A stretch of 64,000 nt of DNA from positions 265,001-329,000 of the forward strand of contig NC_012491.1 in assembly GCF_000010165.1 (NCBI RefSeq). The letters run 5' to 3'. Of the stretch, positions 23,315 through 33,010 are shown piece by piece. The notes beneath the pieces were generated by a model that was not told the origin of the DNA, searched no databases, and worked only from the letters and a program-made list of their open reading frames with translations. Position 1 is the first letter of the stretch, and every line of letters starts with the position of its first letter. The DNA comes from Brevibacillus brevis NBRC 100599 (GTDB lineage Bacteria; Bacillota; Bacilli; Brevibacillales; Brevibacillaceae). The position numbers were made by a program, and so were the translations under genes.

Positions 23315-24413
23315 GCTTACCCACCTTCCAGCCAGAAATAATAAGAAGGAGAAGGGGCATTACACCAAATAAGAAAAAGGCTGCATCGCCCACAAAATCT
23401 CCAAGTGCAAATACACTATTGATTTCTTTTGGAGTCATCGTAATGATGTAGATAACAGGCAGCAATCCGAATAGAAACGGCTCCATATTTTTCTTGAAGA
23501 GCTGGGCGAGGCCTAGAGCGGCTGAGTAGTAAGCCAACGTGAAAGTAGAAAAGATTTGCATAATCCATAATACGAGCAGCAACGATTCAAACCGTTCAAA
23601 GAGTAAACCGGTAATTTCAAAGCTTCGTATGAGATCAATGGTCGGCCATGTCCTTGTGACGACTCCATCGATTGAAAACGCCCCAATGACCATCACGACT
23701 GTCATCAGGTAAAAGATCAACGAGGCGCTAATTCCCACCACAACGGCTTTCACACCTTTGTTTGGCTGTCTCATGTATACCACTATAATCATCATTATTT
23801 CAAAACCGGTATAGGCGAGCGCAGTTGGTTTAATCCCATCGAACACCGGTTTCCACCCCAGCCCCAATACGGGACGAAGATGATCGATTTCAAAAATTTT
23901 TATGCTCATCAAGGAAACCACCAAAAAAAAGAGGACAGTAATTGGCAAGATAATCTCAAGCATACGGGCGAGACAATTGATGCCACCTATGACAAGATAA
24001 AGAGCAACCCACAAAAATACCATAACAATGGCCCACATTGGGGTTTTCTCCAGCAAGTAAAAGGTTGTTACTTCAGCCATAGATCGGACTTGAAGAGATG
24101 AGGTCATACAAAAATAACAGATGATCAGAAGGCTGAGCATCCTTCCAACCCATTCCCCTGCAATTTCCTGGCTGTATTCAAAAAACGTTTTCTCAGGGAA
24201 GCGCTGGCTTAATTTTACAATGATTATTCCAGCGAGCATCGCGAGTAAACCGCCAATGATGACACTTATCCAAACATCCGGTGTCTTTGCTTTTTCCACT
24301 GAGATTCTAGGCAGGGTAAGGATTCCCGCTCCCAATATAAAGTTGATGATGATCACTGCTGTTTGCGAGGTGGTGATCCGATCATTTCGGGTGGGTAACA
24401 TTTTGGGCTTCAC
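23292..24413 (-). CDS. Spore germinant receptor subunit B (GerB type permease)
   Basis: 373 residues with about ten membrane helices of the APC-like spore germination permease family: start TTSQTAVIIINFILGAGILT, RTWPTIDLIRSFEITG and GLAQLFKKNMEPFLF. GerAB proteins of this type bind the germinant amino acid or nucleoside. The gene begins 16 bp after the A gene and overlaps the C gene. Confidence 0.93.
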   Translation of the reverse strand: MKPKMLPTRNDRITTSQTAVIIINFILGAGILTLPRISVEKAKTPDVWISVIIGGLLAMLAGIIIVKLSQRFPEKTFFEYSQEIAGEWVGRMLSLLIICYFCMTSSLQVRSMAEVTTFYLLEKTPMWAIVMVFLWVALYLVIGGINCLARMLEIILPITVLFFLVVSLMSIKIFEIDHLRPVLGLGWKPVFDGIKPTALAYTGFEIMMIIVVYMRQPNKGVKAVVVGISASLIFYLMTVVMVIGAFSIDGVVTRTWPTIDLIRSFEITGLLFERFESLLLVLWIMQIFSTFTLAYYSAALGLAQLFKKNMEPFLFGLLPVIYIITMTPKEINSVFALGDFVGDAAFFLFGVMPLLLLIISGWKVGKHEAKSSS

Positions 24414-24429
24414 CTACTATACTGAGTGG

Positions 24430-25923
24430 CTATCCTTTGCGAGTCGGCTCTTTCGTATGCAGCATTTTTGGACGGCGTTTCATCATCATGAGTGGCATGC
24501 GCACCATAAAATCTTTCCAATCCCTTAACCGATAGGGGACAGCAGGAGTAACATAAGGTACACCAAAACTTTTTAGTTTTACCAAATGACTCGTAAGCAA
24601 GAGAAAAAACAAAATCACCCCGTACAATCCAAACATGGCTGCTGAGAACATGACCAAAAACCGAATGAGACGTAAGGAAATACCTAGGTTGTATGACGGA
24701 ATGGCAAAGGAGGAAATAGCAGTGACAGCCACGACGATTACCATAATTGGGCTGACAATACCTGCTTGTACTGCAGCTTGACCAATAATCAGTCCACCGA
24801 CAATCCCGATGGCAGGGCCGATTGGTTTCGGCAATCGAAGACCGGCTTCTCTCATAATCTCGATAGAAACTTCCATGATCAGTGCCTCCAACAGAGCGGG
24901 AAATGGAACTCCTTGTCGAGTGCTGATGATGGAAATAGCCAATTCGGTAGGAATTAACCCTTGGTGAAAAGAGATAAAGGAAATATAGAGGGCCGGTATA
25001 AGTAAGGAAGAAAAGGCAGTGAAAAAGCGCAACAAGCGAATGAATGTGCTTGGAATCCAGCGCTCATAATAGTCTTCAGGCGATTGCAGGAGCATGCTGA
25101 ACGTCACTGGAACGATTAAGGCAAAAGGAGTACCATCCAGCAAGATGGCCACTCGTCCTTCCATTAATGCACTGATGACGCGGTCAGGCCGTTCTGTGCT
25201 CTGCGCCTGCGGGAATGGGCTGAGATAATTATCTTCAATAAGTTGCTCCACATAGCCGGATTCCGGCACATGGTCAATTTTAATTTTCGTAATTCGATTT
25301 TTTACTTCTTCAACCAACGCGGGATTCGCAATCTCTTTCATATAGGCGATAATCAGCTCTTTTTTTGCACGCTCTCCCACCTGAAATTTTAGGAAGAGAA
25401 GATCTCCATTTTCACCGTGTCTCCGCAAGAGGGCGGTATTTTCGCTTAACGTTTCCGTGAAGCCTACTCTAGGGCCTCTAACCAAAGATTCTGAGACAGG
25501 TTCATCTATATTTCTTGTTTTTACTTTTACGGTATTAAGAAGGAGAGCATTTGCGGTCCCTTCAATCAACAGTGCCGTAAAGCCAGTCAATACTTTTGTC
25601 CTCAGATCGTATACATCCCGGCATTCCAGTATTTCATGGATGGAAAGCACATGATTGATGAAAAAATCTTTGGATACAGAAACGTCCCCCGAAGAATTCT
25701 CCTGTACCATCACTGCCACAGAATCTTTCATGAGCGTTTTCAGAATAGTATTATCGATGAGATCGCGATCGGATAACCCATCTACAAAAACAATGGAAGC
25801 ACGACTGGCAGTCTGTCCGAAAGAAAATTCGCGGATATGCACATCTGCGTTTTGGGCGATTTCCTGACGGATAAGATTTAAATTCGATAGGTAATCGTCT
25901 GTAAATGGAGCGATACTTTCCAT
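24430..25923 (-). CDS. Spore germinant receptor subunit A (GerA type)
   Basis: 497 residues. The cytoplasmic N-terminal domain (to about 240) is followed by five or so membrane helices of the GerA family with typical segments [60 protein letters not shown]. It is the A subunit of the same receptor. The start is 5 bases after the stop of a 41-codon membrane-protein gene, giving the order small protein-A-B-C on the minus strand. Confidence 0.95.
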   Translation of the reverse strand: MESIAPFTDDYLSNLNLIRQEIAQNADVHIREFSFGQTASRASIVFVDGLSDRDLIDNTILKTLMKDSVAVMVQENSSGDVSVSKDFFINHVLSIHEILECRDVYDLRTKVLTGFTALLIEGTANALLLNTVKVKTRNIDEPVSESLVRGPRVGFTETLSENTALLRRHGENGDLLFLKFQVGERAKKELIIAYMKEIANPALVEEVKNRITKIKIDHVPESGYVEQLIEDNYLSPFPQAQSTERPDRVISALMEGRVAILLDGTPFALIVPVTFSMLLQSPEDYYERWIPSTFIRLLRFFTAFSSLLIPALYISFISFHQGLIPTELAISIISTRQGVPFPALLEALIMEVSIEIMREAGLRLPKPIGPAIGIVGGLIIGQAAVQAGIVSPIMVIVVAVTAISSFAIPSYNLGISLRLIRFLVMFSAAMFGLYGVILFFLLLTSHLVKLKSFGVPYVTPAVPYRLRDWKDFMVRMPLMMMKRRPKMLHTKEPTRKG

Positions 25924-25928
25924 CTATA

Positions 25929-26054
25929 TCACTCTTCCTCCGTTGTACGAATCCAATGAAATAATCTTGAAATCGCATAAGGAACAAGAAAAACGACTGC
26001 GGCTTGAATAAAAACTGGCCAGGCAGGAAGATTTGAAACAATTGTTTTCCACAT
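25929..26054 (-). CDS. 41-residue membrane protein opening the germination operon
   Basis: ATG at 26054 sits behind a perfect aaaggagg. The peptide runs MWKTIVSNLPAWPVFIQ, then AAVVFLVPYAISRLFHW and IRTTEEE: a tryptophan-rich start, one hydrophobic helix and a charged tail. It ends 5 bp before gerA. Some ger operons encode a small fourth (D) subunit of about 70 residues with two helices; this one is shorter, so it may be a variant or a distinct accessory protein. Function unproven. Confidence 0.7.
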   Translation of the reverse strand: MWKTIVSNLPAWPVFIQAAVVFLVPYAISRLFHWIRTTEEE

Positions 26055-26205
26055 GGTTTTCCTCCTTTGCAGCTTCATTACAGTCGTAAAAAGAACTTGT
26101 CCTATTTTGTTCTAGCATGACAATTCTTATTCCAATCAGCTGGGAAATGTGGTATTCAATGTTCAGGTTAGGCCATGCTAAAACCACGCAGGTTATTCAT
26201 TCCAT

Positions 26206-26249
26206 AAAAAAGAAGGATAAAAATCATAACGATTTTCATCCTTCTTTTT
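26206..26249 (-). terminator. Rho-independent terminator of glpT
   Basis: aaaaagaaggat/atccttcttttt with additional aaaatc/gatttt pairing. It lies just after the glpT stop and also blocks read-through into the ger operon upstream region. Confidence 0.88.
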
Positions 26250-26255
26250 GCTATT

Positions 26256-27620
26256 TTAATGATTTTTAACGACTTCCTGCCCACGTACATTCCACGTAAA
26301 GGCAAAAACAAGAGCAGCCAATGCGCACGAAGCTGTCAGCAACATAAATCCTGCATCCCAGCCGGAGGCATCAACGATAACCCCCATCAATGCATTCGCT
26401 GTTACTGTACCTCCCAGGTAACCAAACAGACCAGTCAGTCCTGCAGCGGTTCCGGCAGCTTTTTTCGGAACAAAATCAAGGGCTTGCAAACCAATCAGCA
26501 TGACTGGACCGTAAATCAGGAAACCGATAGCGATCAGGCAAATCATATCGACTACGGAATTTCCAGGTGGGTTGAACCAGTAGACCAGAACAGCGATCAA
26601 TACGCCGAGCATAAAGACAAACCCTGCGGGTCCACGGCGGCCCTTGAACAATTTATCGGACAGCCAGCCGCACAGGAGCGTTCCCGGGATACCTGCCCAT
26701 TCGTACAGGAAGTAAGCAACGCTCGACTTGTTCATATCAAAGCCTTTTTCCTCACTCAAATAGGTCGGCGCCCAGTCCAGAACGCCGTAACGGACGAAGT
26801 AGACGAAGATGTTAGCAATCGCGATTGCCCAAACCCATTTGTTGTTCAACACATATTTGAAAAGGATTTCTTTTGTGGAGAATTCTGTTTCAAACGTTTT
26901 CTTCTCTTTGTTTGGATAGTCATTGCGATATTCTTCAATAGGCGGCAGGCCAGCTGACTGCGGAGTATCGCGAATTAAGAAATACGTAATGAATCCAAAG
27001 ACAATGGCAACCAGAGCAGGCAGGATAAATACGCCTTCATACCCGGAAGCGGCACTACCCGAAAACGTGGTGAACATGGCTGCACCTGCAACTGCGATAG
27101 GGGCCATCAAGCCTCCGCCAACGTTATGGGCTACATTCCAAATGGCTGTTTTGTTTCCTCTTTCACTTACACTAAACCAGTGTACGAGCACACGCCCGGA
27201 TGGAGGCCAGCCCATTCCCTGGAACCAACCGTTCAGGAACAACATCACAAACATGATCGTGACGGATGAGGTGAAGTAAGGAACAACACCCATCAATAAA
27301 CTAATAAGTGCAGAAAGAATCAAACCGGCAGGCAAGAACATTCGCGGGTTGCTTCGGTCTGAAAAAATAGCCATTACAAACTTGCTGATCCCGTAGGAAA
27401 TTGAAATGGCGGATAACGCAAAACCGAGCTCTGATTTTGTAAATCCTTCTTCAATCAAATAAGGCATGGCGAGCGAAAAGTTTTTGCGGATGAGATAGTA
27501 CGCCGCATAACCGATGAAGATTCCGAGAAACACTTGAAGCCTGAGCTTTTTATACTCAGAATCAATTTGTTCGTCAGGCAATCTGTCAATCGGCGGTGCA
27601 GGCTTAAACAGTTTGAGCAT
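26256..27620 (-). CDS. glpT: Glycerol-3-phosphate transporter GlpT
   Basis: About 454 residues, twelve membrane helices, organophosphate:Pi antiporter branch of the [23 protein letters not shown] near the N-terminus, [20 protein letters not shown] (family signature), and the central loop to [20 protein letters not shown] sequence ([12 protein letters not shown]). It imports glycerol-3-phosphate in exchange for phosphate. ATG codons at 27623 and 27620 both follow gggggagg; the second has the better spacing. Its cre site and leader mirror glpQ. Confidence 0.95.
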   Translation of the reverse strand: MLKLFKPAPPIDRLPDEQIDSEYKKLRLQVFLGIFIGYAAYYLIRKNFSLAMPYLIEEGFTKSELGFALSAISISYGISKFVMAIFSDRSNPRMFLPAGLILSALISLLMGVVPYFTSSVTIMFVMLFLNGWFQGMGWPPSGRVLVHWFSVSERGNKTAIWNVAHNVGGGLMAPIAVAGAAMFTTFSGSAASGYEGVFILPALVAIVFGFITYFLIRDTPQSAGLPPIEEYRNDYPNKEKKTFETEFSTKEILFKYVLNNKWVWAIAIANIFVYFVRYGVLDWAPTYLSEEKGFDMNKSSVAYFLYEWAGIPGTLLCGWLSDKLFKGRRGPAGFVFMLGVLIAVLVYWFNPPGNSVVDMICLIAIGFLIYGPVMLIGLQALDFVPKKAAGTAAGLTGLFGYLGGTVTANALMGVIVDASGWDAGFMLLTASCALAALVFAFTWNVRGQEVVKNH

Positions 27621-27666
27621 CATATTCCTCCCCCTTGATGATTTCTAACAAAGACGGAGATGCACG

Positions 27667-27741
27667 TAAAAAAACCCATACTTTAATGGCGCTTTCAAAA
27701 ATGAAAGTGCCAAAAAGTATGAGTCTCCGAATCTCCATCAT
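27667..27741 (-). promoter_or_regulatory. Leader terminator/antiterminator of glpT (GlpP type)
   Basis: Minus-strand leader: gatggagattcggagactca followed by a hairpin (ctcatacttt/aaagtatggg, inner ggcactttc/gaaagcgcc) and seven T, about 40 bp before glpT. The segment gagtctccgaatctccatca (plus strand 27721-27740) matches the glpQ leader at 17 of 20 positions and overlaps the hairpin's foot, as expected of an antiterminator-protein site. Confidence 0.78.
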
Positions 27742-27761
27742 AGTTAACTTGTCGTAAGTGT

Positions 27762-27790
27762 ATTCTATTATTCTGTGAAAACGTTGTCAA
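27762..27790 (-). promoter_or_regulatory. glpT promoter with overlapping cre site
   Basis: Minus strand TTGACA (27790-27785), 17-bp spacer, TAGAAT (27767-27762). TGAAAACGTTGTCA at 27776-27789 is a perfect cre match lying over the -35, as in glpQ. Confidence 0.87.
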
Positions 27791-27925
27791 TGCCGATAGA
27801 GATTTTCTTGATGGATATGTTATTCAAAAAAATACATTTTTTCCAAATATAAGTATATCTTTATATTAGCTCATTTGTATGAGGCATCTTTTTTGCACAA
27901 GTAAAAATGAAGGAGGCTTTGTTTG

Positions 27926-29449
27926 ATGTATTTTTTGATGAGAAAAGCAGGAGTTTTGGTAGTACTATCGCTTCTCTTAATTTTTTCGCTATTCCCGCAT
28001 TCTTCTCACGCCATGACACCGTGGACTCCCAACACCGTATACAAGGTAGGAGACATGGTTACGTATCAAGAGCAAGATTACAAATGTACATTTGCTCATA
28101 CATCGCTTGTCGGGTGGGAACCGCCTAACGTACCGACACTGTGGCAGCCGCAAGGTCCCTCTGCTCCCGATACCATTCCACCTACGTCTCCCACAAATCT
28201 TAGTGAAGTAGGGAAAACGAGTAGTTCAGTTAGCTTGTCTTGGTCAGCTTCTACGGATGATAGAGCTGTTAAGGAGTATCTCGTCTACAACGGAGATACA
28301 CTCGCTGGTATATCGAGTACACCATCCTATACCGTGACAGGGCTTCTAGCGAATACGACATATTCATTCACGATCCAGGCAAAAGATGCCGCAGGTAATG
28401 TATCCCCACCCAGCGCCTCGATAACGGTAACCACTTTATCTACATCCCCGAATGAACCGGTGTCCAAACGAGTTTTGATTGGCTACTGGCATAATTTTGA
28501 CAATGGTTCAACAGTACTCAAGCTAAGAGATGTCTCAGATAAATACGATGTAATCAATGTTGCGTTCGCTGAACCAGTCGGTGGCGATCATGCGACAATG
28601 GGATTTGTGCCGTTCAATGCATCCGTTGAGGAATTTAAGTCGGATATCGCCTTGTTACAGTCAAAGGGGAAGAAGGTCCTCATCTCGATTGGCGGAGCGA
28701 ATGGTACAGTCGAGCTGACGACGGAAGCAGCCAAACAAAGTTTTATTACCTCGATGACCTCGATTATTCAAACGTACGGGTTTGATGGTATGGATATTGA
28801 TCTGGAAGGAAGCTCCTTGTCGCTAAATGCGGGGGACACTGATTTTAGAAATCCGACAACGCCCAAAATTATAAACTTGATCGCAGCGACTCAGACGATC
28901 ACGAATACATTTGGCCCATCTTTCATTTTGACAATGGCGCCAGAAACGGCTTATGTCCAAGGAGGTTACGCTGCCTATGGTGGGCCGTGGGGCGCTTATC
29001 TGCCTGTGATTCATGCCCTTCGCGACCGGATGAATTATATCCACGTTCAGCACTATAATTCTGGAGCGCTAGAAGCATTGGATGGCCGTACGTATCAACA
29101 AGGAACGGCTGATTTTCAAGTAGCGATGGCAGAAATGCTATTGAAAGGATTCCCTATCGGGCGGAATCCAAACAACATGTTTCCAGCCTTGAGGGAAAAC
29201 CAAGTCGCGATCGGGCTGCCTTCTGCTTCAAGTGCTGCCGGGGGAGGCTATACGTCTCCTGCCGATATCCAGAAAGCCCTTCACTATTTGGTAAAGGGTA
29301 CGTCTTTTGGGGGAACCTACAAACTCCAAAATCTAGCTGGTTATCCTCAGTTCCAAGGAGTTATGACCTGGTCTATCAACTGGGATGCTAGAAATAACTA
29401 TTCGTTTGCCAATCATGTTCGCACTTCGCTTGATTCGTTGAGCCAGTAA
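27926..29449 (+). CDS. Secreted GH18 chitinase with CBM5/12 and fibronectin type III domains
   Basis: 507 residues from ATG at 27926 (aggagg about 10 bases upstream). Signal peptide ending near SSHA; chitin-binding module at about 32-75 (WTPNTVYKVGDMVTYQEQDY, PPNVPTLWQ); fibronectin type III domain about 85-175 (PTSPTNLSEVG, LLANTTYSFTIQAKDAAGNV); then a GH18 barrel starting VLIGYWHNFDNG with the catalytic DGMDIDLEG, where Glu is the acid. Secreted to degrade chitin of fungi or insects. A monocistronic gene. Confidence 0.96.
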   Translation: MYFLMRKAGVLVVLSLLLIFSLFPHSSHAMTPWTPNTVYKVGDMVTYQEQDYKCTFAHTSLVGWEPPNVPTLWQPQGPSAPDTIPPTSPTNLSEVGKTSSSVSLSWSASTDDRAVKEYLVYNGDTLAGISSTPSYTVTGLLANTTYSFTIQAKDAAGNVSPPSASITVTTLSTSPNEPVSKRVLIGYWHNFDNGSTVLKLRDVSDKYDVINVAFAEPVGGDHATMGFVPFNASVEEFKSDIALLQSKGKKVLISIGGANGTVELTTEAAKQSFITSMTSIIQTYGFDGMDIDLEGSSLSLNAGDTDFRNPTTPKIINLIAATQTITNTFGPSFILTMAPETAYVQGGYAAYGGPWGAYLPVIHALRDRMNYIHVQHYNSGALEALDGRTYQQGTADFQVAMAEMLLKGFPIGRNPNNMFPALRENQVAIGLPSASSAAGGGYTSPADIQKALHYLVKGTSFGGTYKLQNLAGYPQFQGVMTWSINWDARNNYSFANHVRTSLDSLSQ

Positions 29450-29468
29450 TGACGGAATCTTTGAAAAA

Positions 29469-29492
29469 ACCCACCCGCTCTCACGGGTGGGT
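29469..29492 (+). terminator. Hairpin terminator after the chitinase gene
   Basis: acccacccg/cgggtgggt, 9-bp GC-rich stem, preceded by six A and followed only by gtcatt, so better placed for the strand opposite or as a weak terminator. Confidence 0.6.
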
Positions 29493-29527
29493 GTCATTGC
29501 TATTAGGCAAGTTTAATCTGAGCACGA

Positions 29528-30223
29528 CTATCCTTTATAAGTAAGGATATAAAAGTCTGATGTAGCGGTTGTAATGACCCAACCTGGTGGTATTGGGGTA
29601 GTTTTTGCGGTCTGCACTGTCGTTCCATAGCTTGCCCCTCCTACGTACATCCATACAAAGAAATCGGAAGTGGCTTGGGTGATCACCCAATTTTCCGGAA
29701 TTCGAGTGATCTTTGCGGTCTGTACTCTCTGCCCAAAACTTGCCCCTCCTACATACATCAGTTGATAAAAATCCGATGTTGCCAGAGTGATCACCCAGTT
29801 TTCTGGAACTTGGGTTATTTTTGCGGTCTGAACTTTATATCCGAAACTAGCACCTCCCACATACTTCCATACAAAGAAATCGCTTGTTGCAACAGTGATC
29901 ACCCAGTCCTTTGGAATGGGGGTCGTTCTAACAGTTTGTACTGTTTGACCCAAACTTGCTCCACCTACATATTGGATGACGTAGTAGTCACTCATTACTG
30001 TTGTAATGACCCAATCTGGGGGAATCGGAGTCGATTTTGAAATCTGCTTTGTAGCTCCAAAACTAACACTAGTTATTCCTGATACTTTACGAGAGTCGGT
30101 AGATTTATTTCGAAGTAGCGTTTCCTGAGAAGGTGTTGTGAGTTCAGCAGCCTGGGTAGGAATGGATAGAGACATTGTTGCTACTAATAGACCCAAAGCA
30201 GAAACCATACTTTTTTTGAGCAT
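29528..30223 (-). CDS. Secreted protein of five tandem 37-residue repeats
   Basis: 231 residues from ATG at 30223 (aagggag about 10 bases upstream). Signal peptide MLKKSMVSALGLLVATMSLS ending near TQAAE, a short linker, then five repeats with consensus T-P-I-P-x-x-WVIT-x-ATSDF-x-x-x-x-YVGGASFG-x-x-VQTAK, filling the rest of the protein. Such tight repeats suggest a beta-type blade or solenoid built on the cell surface or in the medium. I do not recognise the family. Monocistronic, between the chitinase and an ArsR gene. Confidence 0.82.
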   Translation of the reverse strand: MLKKSMVSALGLLVATMSLSIPTQAAELTTPSQETLLRNKSTDSRKVSGITSVSFGATKQISKSTPIPPDWVITTVMSDYYVIQYVGGASLGQTVQTVRTTPIPKDWVITVATSDFFVWKYVGGASFGYKVQTAKITQVPENWVITLATSDFYQLMYVGGASFGQRVQTAKITRIPENWVITQATSDFFVWMYVGGASYGTTVQTAKTTPIPPGWVITTATSDFYILTYKG

Positions 30224-30355
30224 GAACAAAACACTCCCTTGTGGAAAAAAATGTATGTATGAATTCGCTTTTGTCTCAATGAACTCCTTCAACCATAATG
30301 GCGGGATTTGGTGTCACAAGGTCGAACATCGCTTCTCTCATTCGAATCAGAGTTG

Positions 30356-30383
30356 TTGACATATCGACAATTCCCGATATAAT
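30356..30383 (+). promoter_or_regulatory. Consensus promoter of the ArsR gene
   Basis: TTGACA (30356-30361), 16-bp spacer, TATAAT (30378-30383). The expected transcription start falls on or beside the ATG at 30391, so the mRNA would be leaderless. Confidence 0.8.
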
Positions 30384-30390
30384 AATGCGT

Positions 30391-30693
30391 ATGGATCCAA
30401 TTGAAATTTTTAAAGCGCTGTCCAACGAGTCTAGACTCCAAATTCTACATTGGTTAAAAGAGCCTGAAAAACATTTTATACCCCATGAAGGAGTGGATAT
30501 GAGAACGATCGGGGTATGCGTCAGTCAAATAACTGAGAAATTGAATATGACTCAGTCAACTGCGTCCCAATATTTGTCCATTCTCCAACGCGCTGGGCTA
30601 ATCAAGACGGAGCGTATTGGGAAATATACGTACTATACCAGGGACGAGGAAAAAATACGTGAAATAGGCGCTTTTTTTAGCAGTCAAATATGA
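30391..30693 (+). CDS. ArsR-family transcriptional regulator
   Basis: 100 residues starting MDPIEIFKALSNESRLQILH, with a winged helix-turn-helix (VSQITEKLNMTQSTASQYLS recognition region, then LQRAGLIKTERIGKYTYY). No metal-binding cysteine motif is seen, so it probably senses a small molecule or redox state rather than a metal. ATG at 30391 is preferred to 30385 because it coincides with the predicted transcription start. It precedes an MFS pump gene by about 95 bp. Confidence 0.88.
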   Translation: MDPIEIFKALSNESRLQILHWLKEPEKHFIPHEGVDMRTIGVCVSQITEKLNMTQSTASQYLSILQRAGLIKTERIGKYTYYTRDEEKIREIGAFFSSQI

Positions 30694-30788
30694 TCGAATA
30701 AGACTGGATGCTTCATGGAGTATTCAGTTTTATTCCGAGTTTTATATCGACACATCTTAATATGTCTAAATTTCGAGGGGTGCAATTC

Positions 30789-31994
30789 ATGTCGAATACG
30801 TGGAAGGTTTACCTTTTGTCATTGGTCAGTTTTTTAGTGGGTACTTCAGAGTATGTAATCTCCGGCATTCTGGATAAGATCTCGGATACGATGGGTATCT
30901 CCATTACAGCGGCAGGACAGCTGGTTACTATATTTTCATTTGTTTATGCCATTTTAACTCCTGTGATGATGGCCATAACGGCGAAAATGGATAGGCGGAG
31001 GCTTCTTGTTAGTGCACTAGGAATTTTCGTAGTTGCCAATATACTGTCGTTCGCTCTTCAGGGGTTTGAATTCTTTATTATGGCCCGTGTGATCATGGCT
31101 ATAGGTGCTGGAATGGTGGTTGTGACTGCATTAGATATCGCGGCAAAGATCTCTCCTGAAGGCAAGCAGGCAAGTTCGATCGCAACTGTCATTATGGGAT
31201 TTACAGCATCTTTAATTATCGGTGTTCCCCTTGGGCGAGTGGCGGCAGCCGCATTTGAATGGCAATCTGTATTCGGGTTTATTGCAATTGCAGGTCTTTT
31301 GGCGATGGTTGTCCTGTCCCGCACGATCCCACAAGTAAAAGGAGATGTACCCGTACCTCTTTCGAAGCAATTAGCACTGTTGAAAAACCCGAAAGTCGGG
31401 CTTGGTTTATCGGTTACGTTCTTTTGGCTGGGTGGGTATTCCATTGCCTATACTTATATATCTCCTTATCTTCTCGAAGCCGCTGATATAAGTGAAAATT
31501 TGTTGAGTAGCGCTTTATTGGCGTTCGGTTTAGCTAGTCTGATCGGTTCCAAATTCGGTGGTTACAGTACGGACAAATGGGGAGTATCTCCTACATTACT
31601 TGGTGGAATGCTTCTGCATGTTGCAGCTCTCATTTTGCTCTCCATTACCGTATCTATCTCACATGAACCGTTTACGGTGATCGCGATCTTGGTATTATGG
31701 TCCTTCGCCGCTTGGTCTTCGGGACCAACGCAACAGTTTAATTTAGTTCGGATTGCACCGAATAATTCAGGGGTAATGCTTGGTCTTAACCAATCTATGA
31801 TGCAGCTCGCGATGGCGGCAGGGGCTGGAATTGGAGGCATCGCTGTTGATCAAGTATCCTTATCGTCAATTACGTGGCTAGGTATGAGTGGCGTGGCGAT
31901 CGCTATCGTTGCTGCACTGATTTTACAAGTGATGTTAAAAGAAAGAGTTAGACATAAACCAGGTGCATACGAAACACGCTCCAGCAATCGCTGA
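30789..31994 (+). CDS. MFS efflux transporter (AraJ/YdeA-like)
   Basis: 401 residues, twelve predicted membrane helices. Start MSNTWKVYLLSLVSFLVGTS with gagggg before ATG 30789. Signature-type loops: ITAKMDRRRLLVSALGIFVV (MFS loop 2-3), ALDIAAKISPEGKQASSIAT and helix-4 MGFTASLIIGVPLGR. It belongs to the drug:H+ antiporter group related to AraJ and chloramphenicol/purine efflux pumps. It is probably regulated by the ArsR protein upstream; substrate unknown. Confidence 0.88.
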   Translation: MSNTWKVYLLSLVSFLVGTSEYVISGILDKISDTMGISITAAGQLVTIFSFVYAILTPVMMAITAKMDRRRLLVSALGIFVVANILSFALQGFEFFIMARVIMAIGAGMVVVTALDIAAKISPEGKQASSIATVIMGFTASLIIGVPLGRVAAAAFEWQSVFGFIAIAGLLAMVVLSRTIPQVKGDVPVPLSKQLALLKNPKVGLGLSVTFFWLGGYSIAYTYISPYLLEAADISENLLSSALLAFGLASLIGSKFGGYSTDKWGVSPTLLGGMLLHVAALILLSITVSISHEPFTVIAILVLWSFAAWSSGPTQQFNLVRIAPNNSGVMLGLNQSMMQLAMAAGAGIGGIAVDQVSLSSITWLGMSGVAIAIVAALILQVMLKERVRHKPGAYETRSSNR

Positions 31995-32055
31995 TCGCCA
32001 GTCACAGGGACACAGGCTCGAAGGAACAATTCCGACGGTGACGCGATGTTAGCAG

Positions 32056-32083
32056 AAGGCCATCCTTTGAGGGTGGCCTTTTT
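32056..32083 (+). terminator. Rho-independent terminator of the MFS gene
   Basis: aaggccatcc/gggtggcctt then TTT; 60 bp after the stop. Confidence 0.85.
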
Positions 32084-32164
32084 GTCGTTTTAAACAACTG
32101 TTTAACAGCCAATTTGATAGCCATTCGCCCGGGTTTCCCGGTATTTTCCTCTGAAAACAAACTG

Positions 32165-32206
32165 AAAAAACCTCCAGAGCTATCAATGTGTAGCAGCAGG
32201 AGGTTT
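32165..32206 (-). terminator. Terminator of the 32219 gene
   Basis: aaacctcc/ggaggttt stem with a partly paired loop, followed by T on the minus strand, 12 bp after the stop codon. Confidence 0.8.
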
Positions 32207-32218
32207 CTCGCTTACAAG

Positions 32219-33010
32219 TTATGCAATCCAATCGATGGTAGATCCAGACACTTGTTGGTTTTCCATTCGCTTTTGCAGATAAGGGTTTTTCTTTTGCTCA
32301 TCTGCTTGCTTGTCGTTAGAAGAATGCTCTGCCTGATTAGCATCTTGAGATTTTTCAAGCCTTTTGTCGATCTCGTCAGCCATCTTCAGCAGTTTGCCGT
32401 CCAAGCCTTCTGCCTTCCGCTTCAGTTCTTCTGACTTCGTAAAATCTCCGTCCTTTGACGCGGGTTCCCACGCCTTCGCCTCTAATTCCAAGGTAATCTG
32501 AGCCCGTTTTACACTGTGCATATTCTTGAGATGGTGGGTTGCCGTTAAAACAGCATGGAGGGTAGAGGAGGATTGTAGGGATTCATCTTGTTTGGGGGCG
32601 ATATCGGAAGCTTTCTGTTCCTTGCTCTGCTCTTCATCCGTGCCTCTCGCCTTGCGTTGTTCTTCCAACTGAATTAGTTTCATCTGCGTATCGATTTCCT
32701 CGATCTGTTTGTCCATCTCATCCAGTCGTTCTTTCATGACTTTTGGGTCTGTCAGTTTTTCAACCGCATCCGCATAGTAGTTGTTCCGTCTCTCTAGCAT
32801 CGCTTGCTTTTGTTCCATGAGGCTTTGCAGCATCTTATTCTTATTGGGAGAGTTGTTCCCACTGCTTAGCTGTAGGCCTTGCTGGCTAATCGTTAGATGA
32901 TCCTGCTTTTTGTTACTGTCGTGCTCTAGTGCTTTCGTCTGTGGGTGAATTCCCGGGCTTCTATACTGGACAGACGAGCTTACGGCGTATCTAGGTGTAA
33001 CAGACAACAT
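32219..33010 (-). CDS. Charged coiled-coil protein of unknown function
   Basis: 263 residues from ATG at 33010 behind aaaggagg. A polar N-terminal tail (to about 60) is followed by long charged helices (MLQSLMEQKQAMLERRNNYY, RLDEMDKQIEEIDTQMKLIQ, about 60-130), a linker rich in Ser, Gln and Glu, a second helical segment (HHLKNMHSVKRAQITLELEA) and an acidic tail. No signal peptide. The pattern recalls putative flagellar or surface-associated helper proteins, but no family is recognised. It stands alone, head-to-head with the chemoreceptor gene. Confidence 0.7.
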   Translation of the reverse strand: MLSVTPRYAVSSSVQYRSPGIHPQTKALEHDSNKKQDHLTISQQGLQLSSGNNSPNKNKMLQSLMEQKQAMLERRNNYYADAVEKLTDPKVMKERLDEMDKQIEEIDTQMKLIQLEEQRKARGTDEEQSKEQKASDIAPKQDESLQSSSTLHAVLTATHHLKNMHSVKRAQITLELEAKAWEPASKDGDFTKSEELKRKAEGLDGKLLKMADEIDKRLEKSQDANQAEHSSNDKQADEQKKNPYLQKRMENQQVSGSTIDWIA

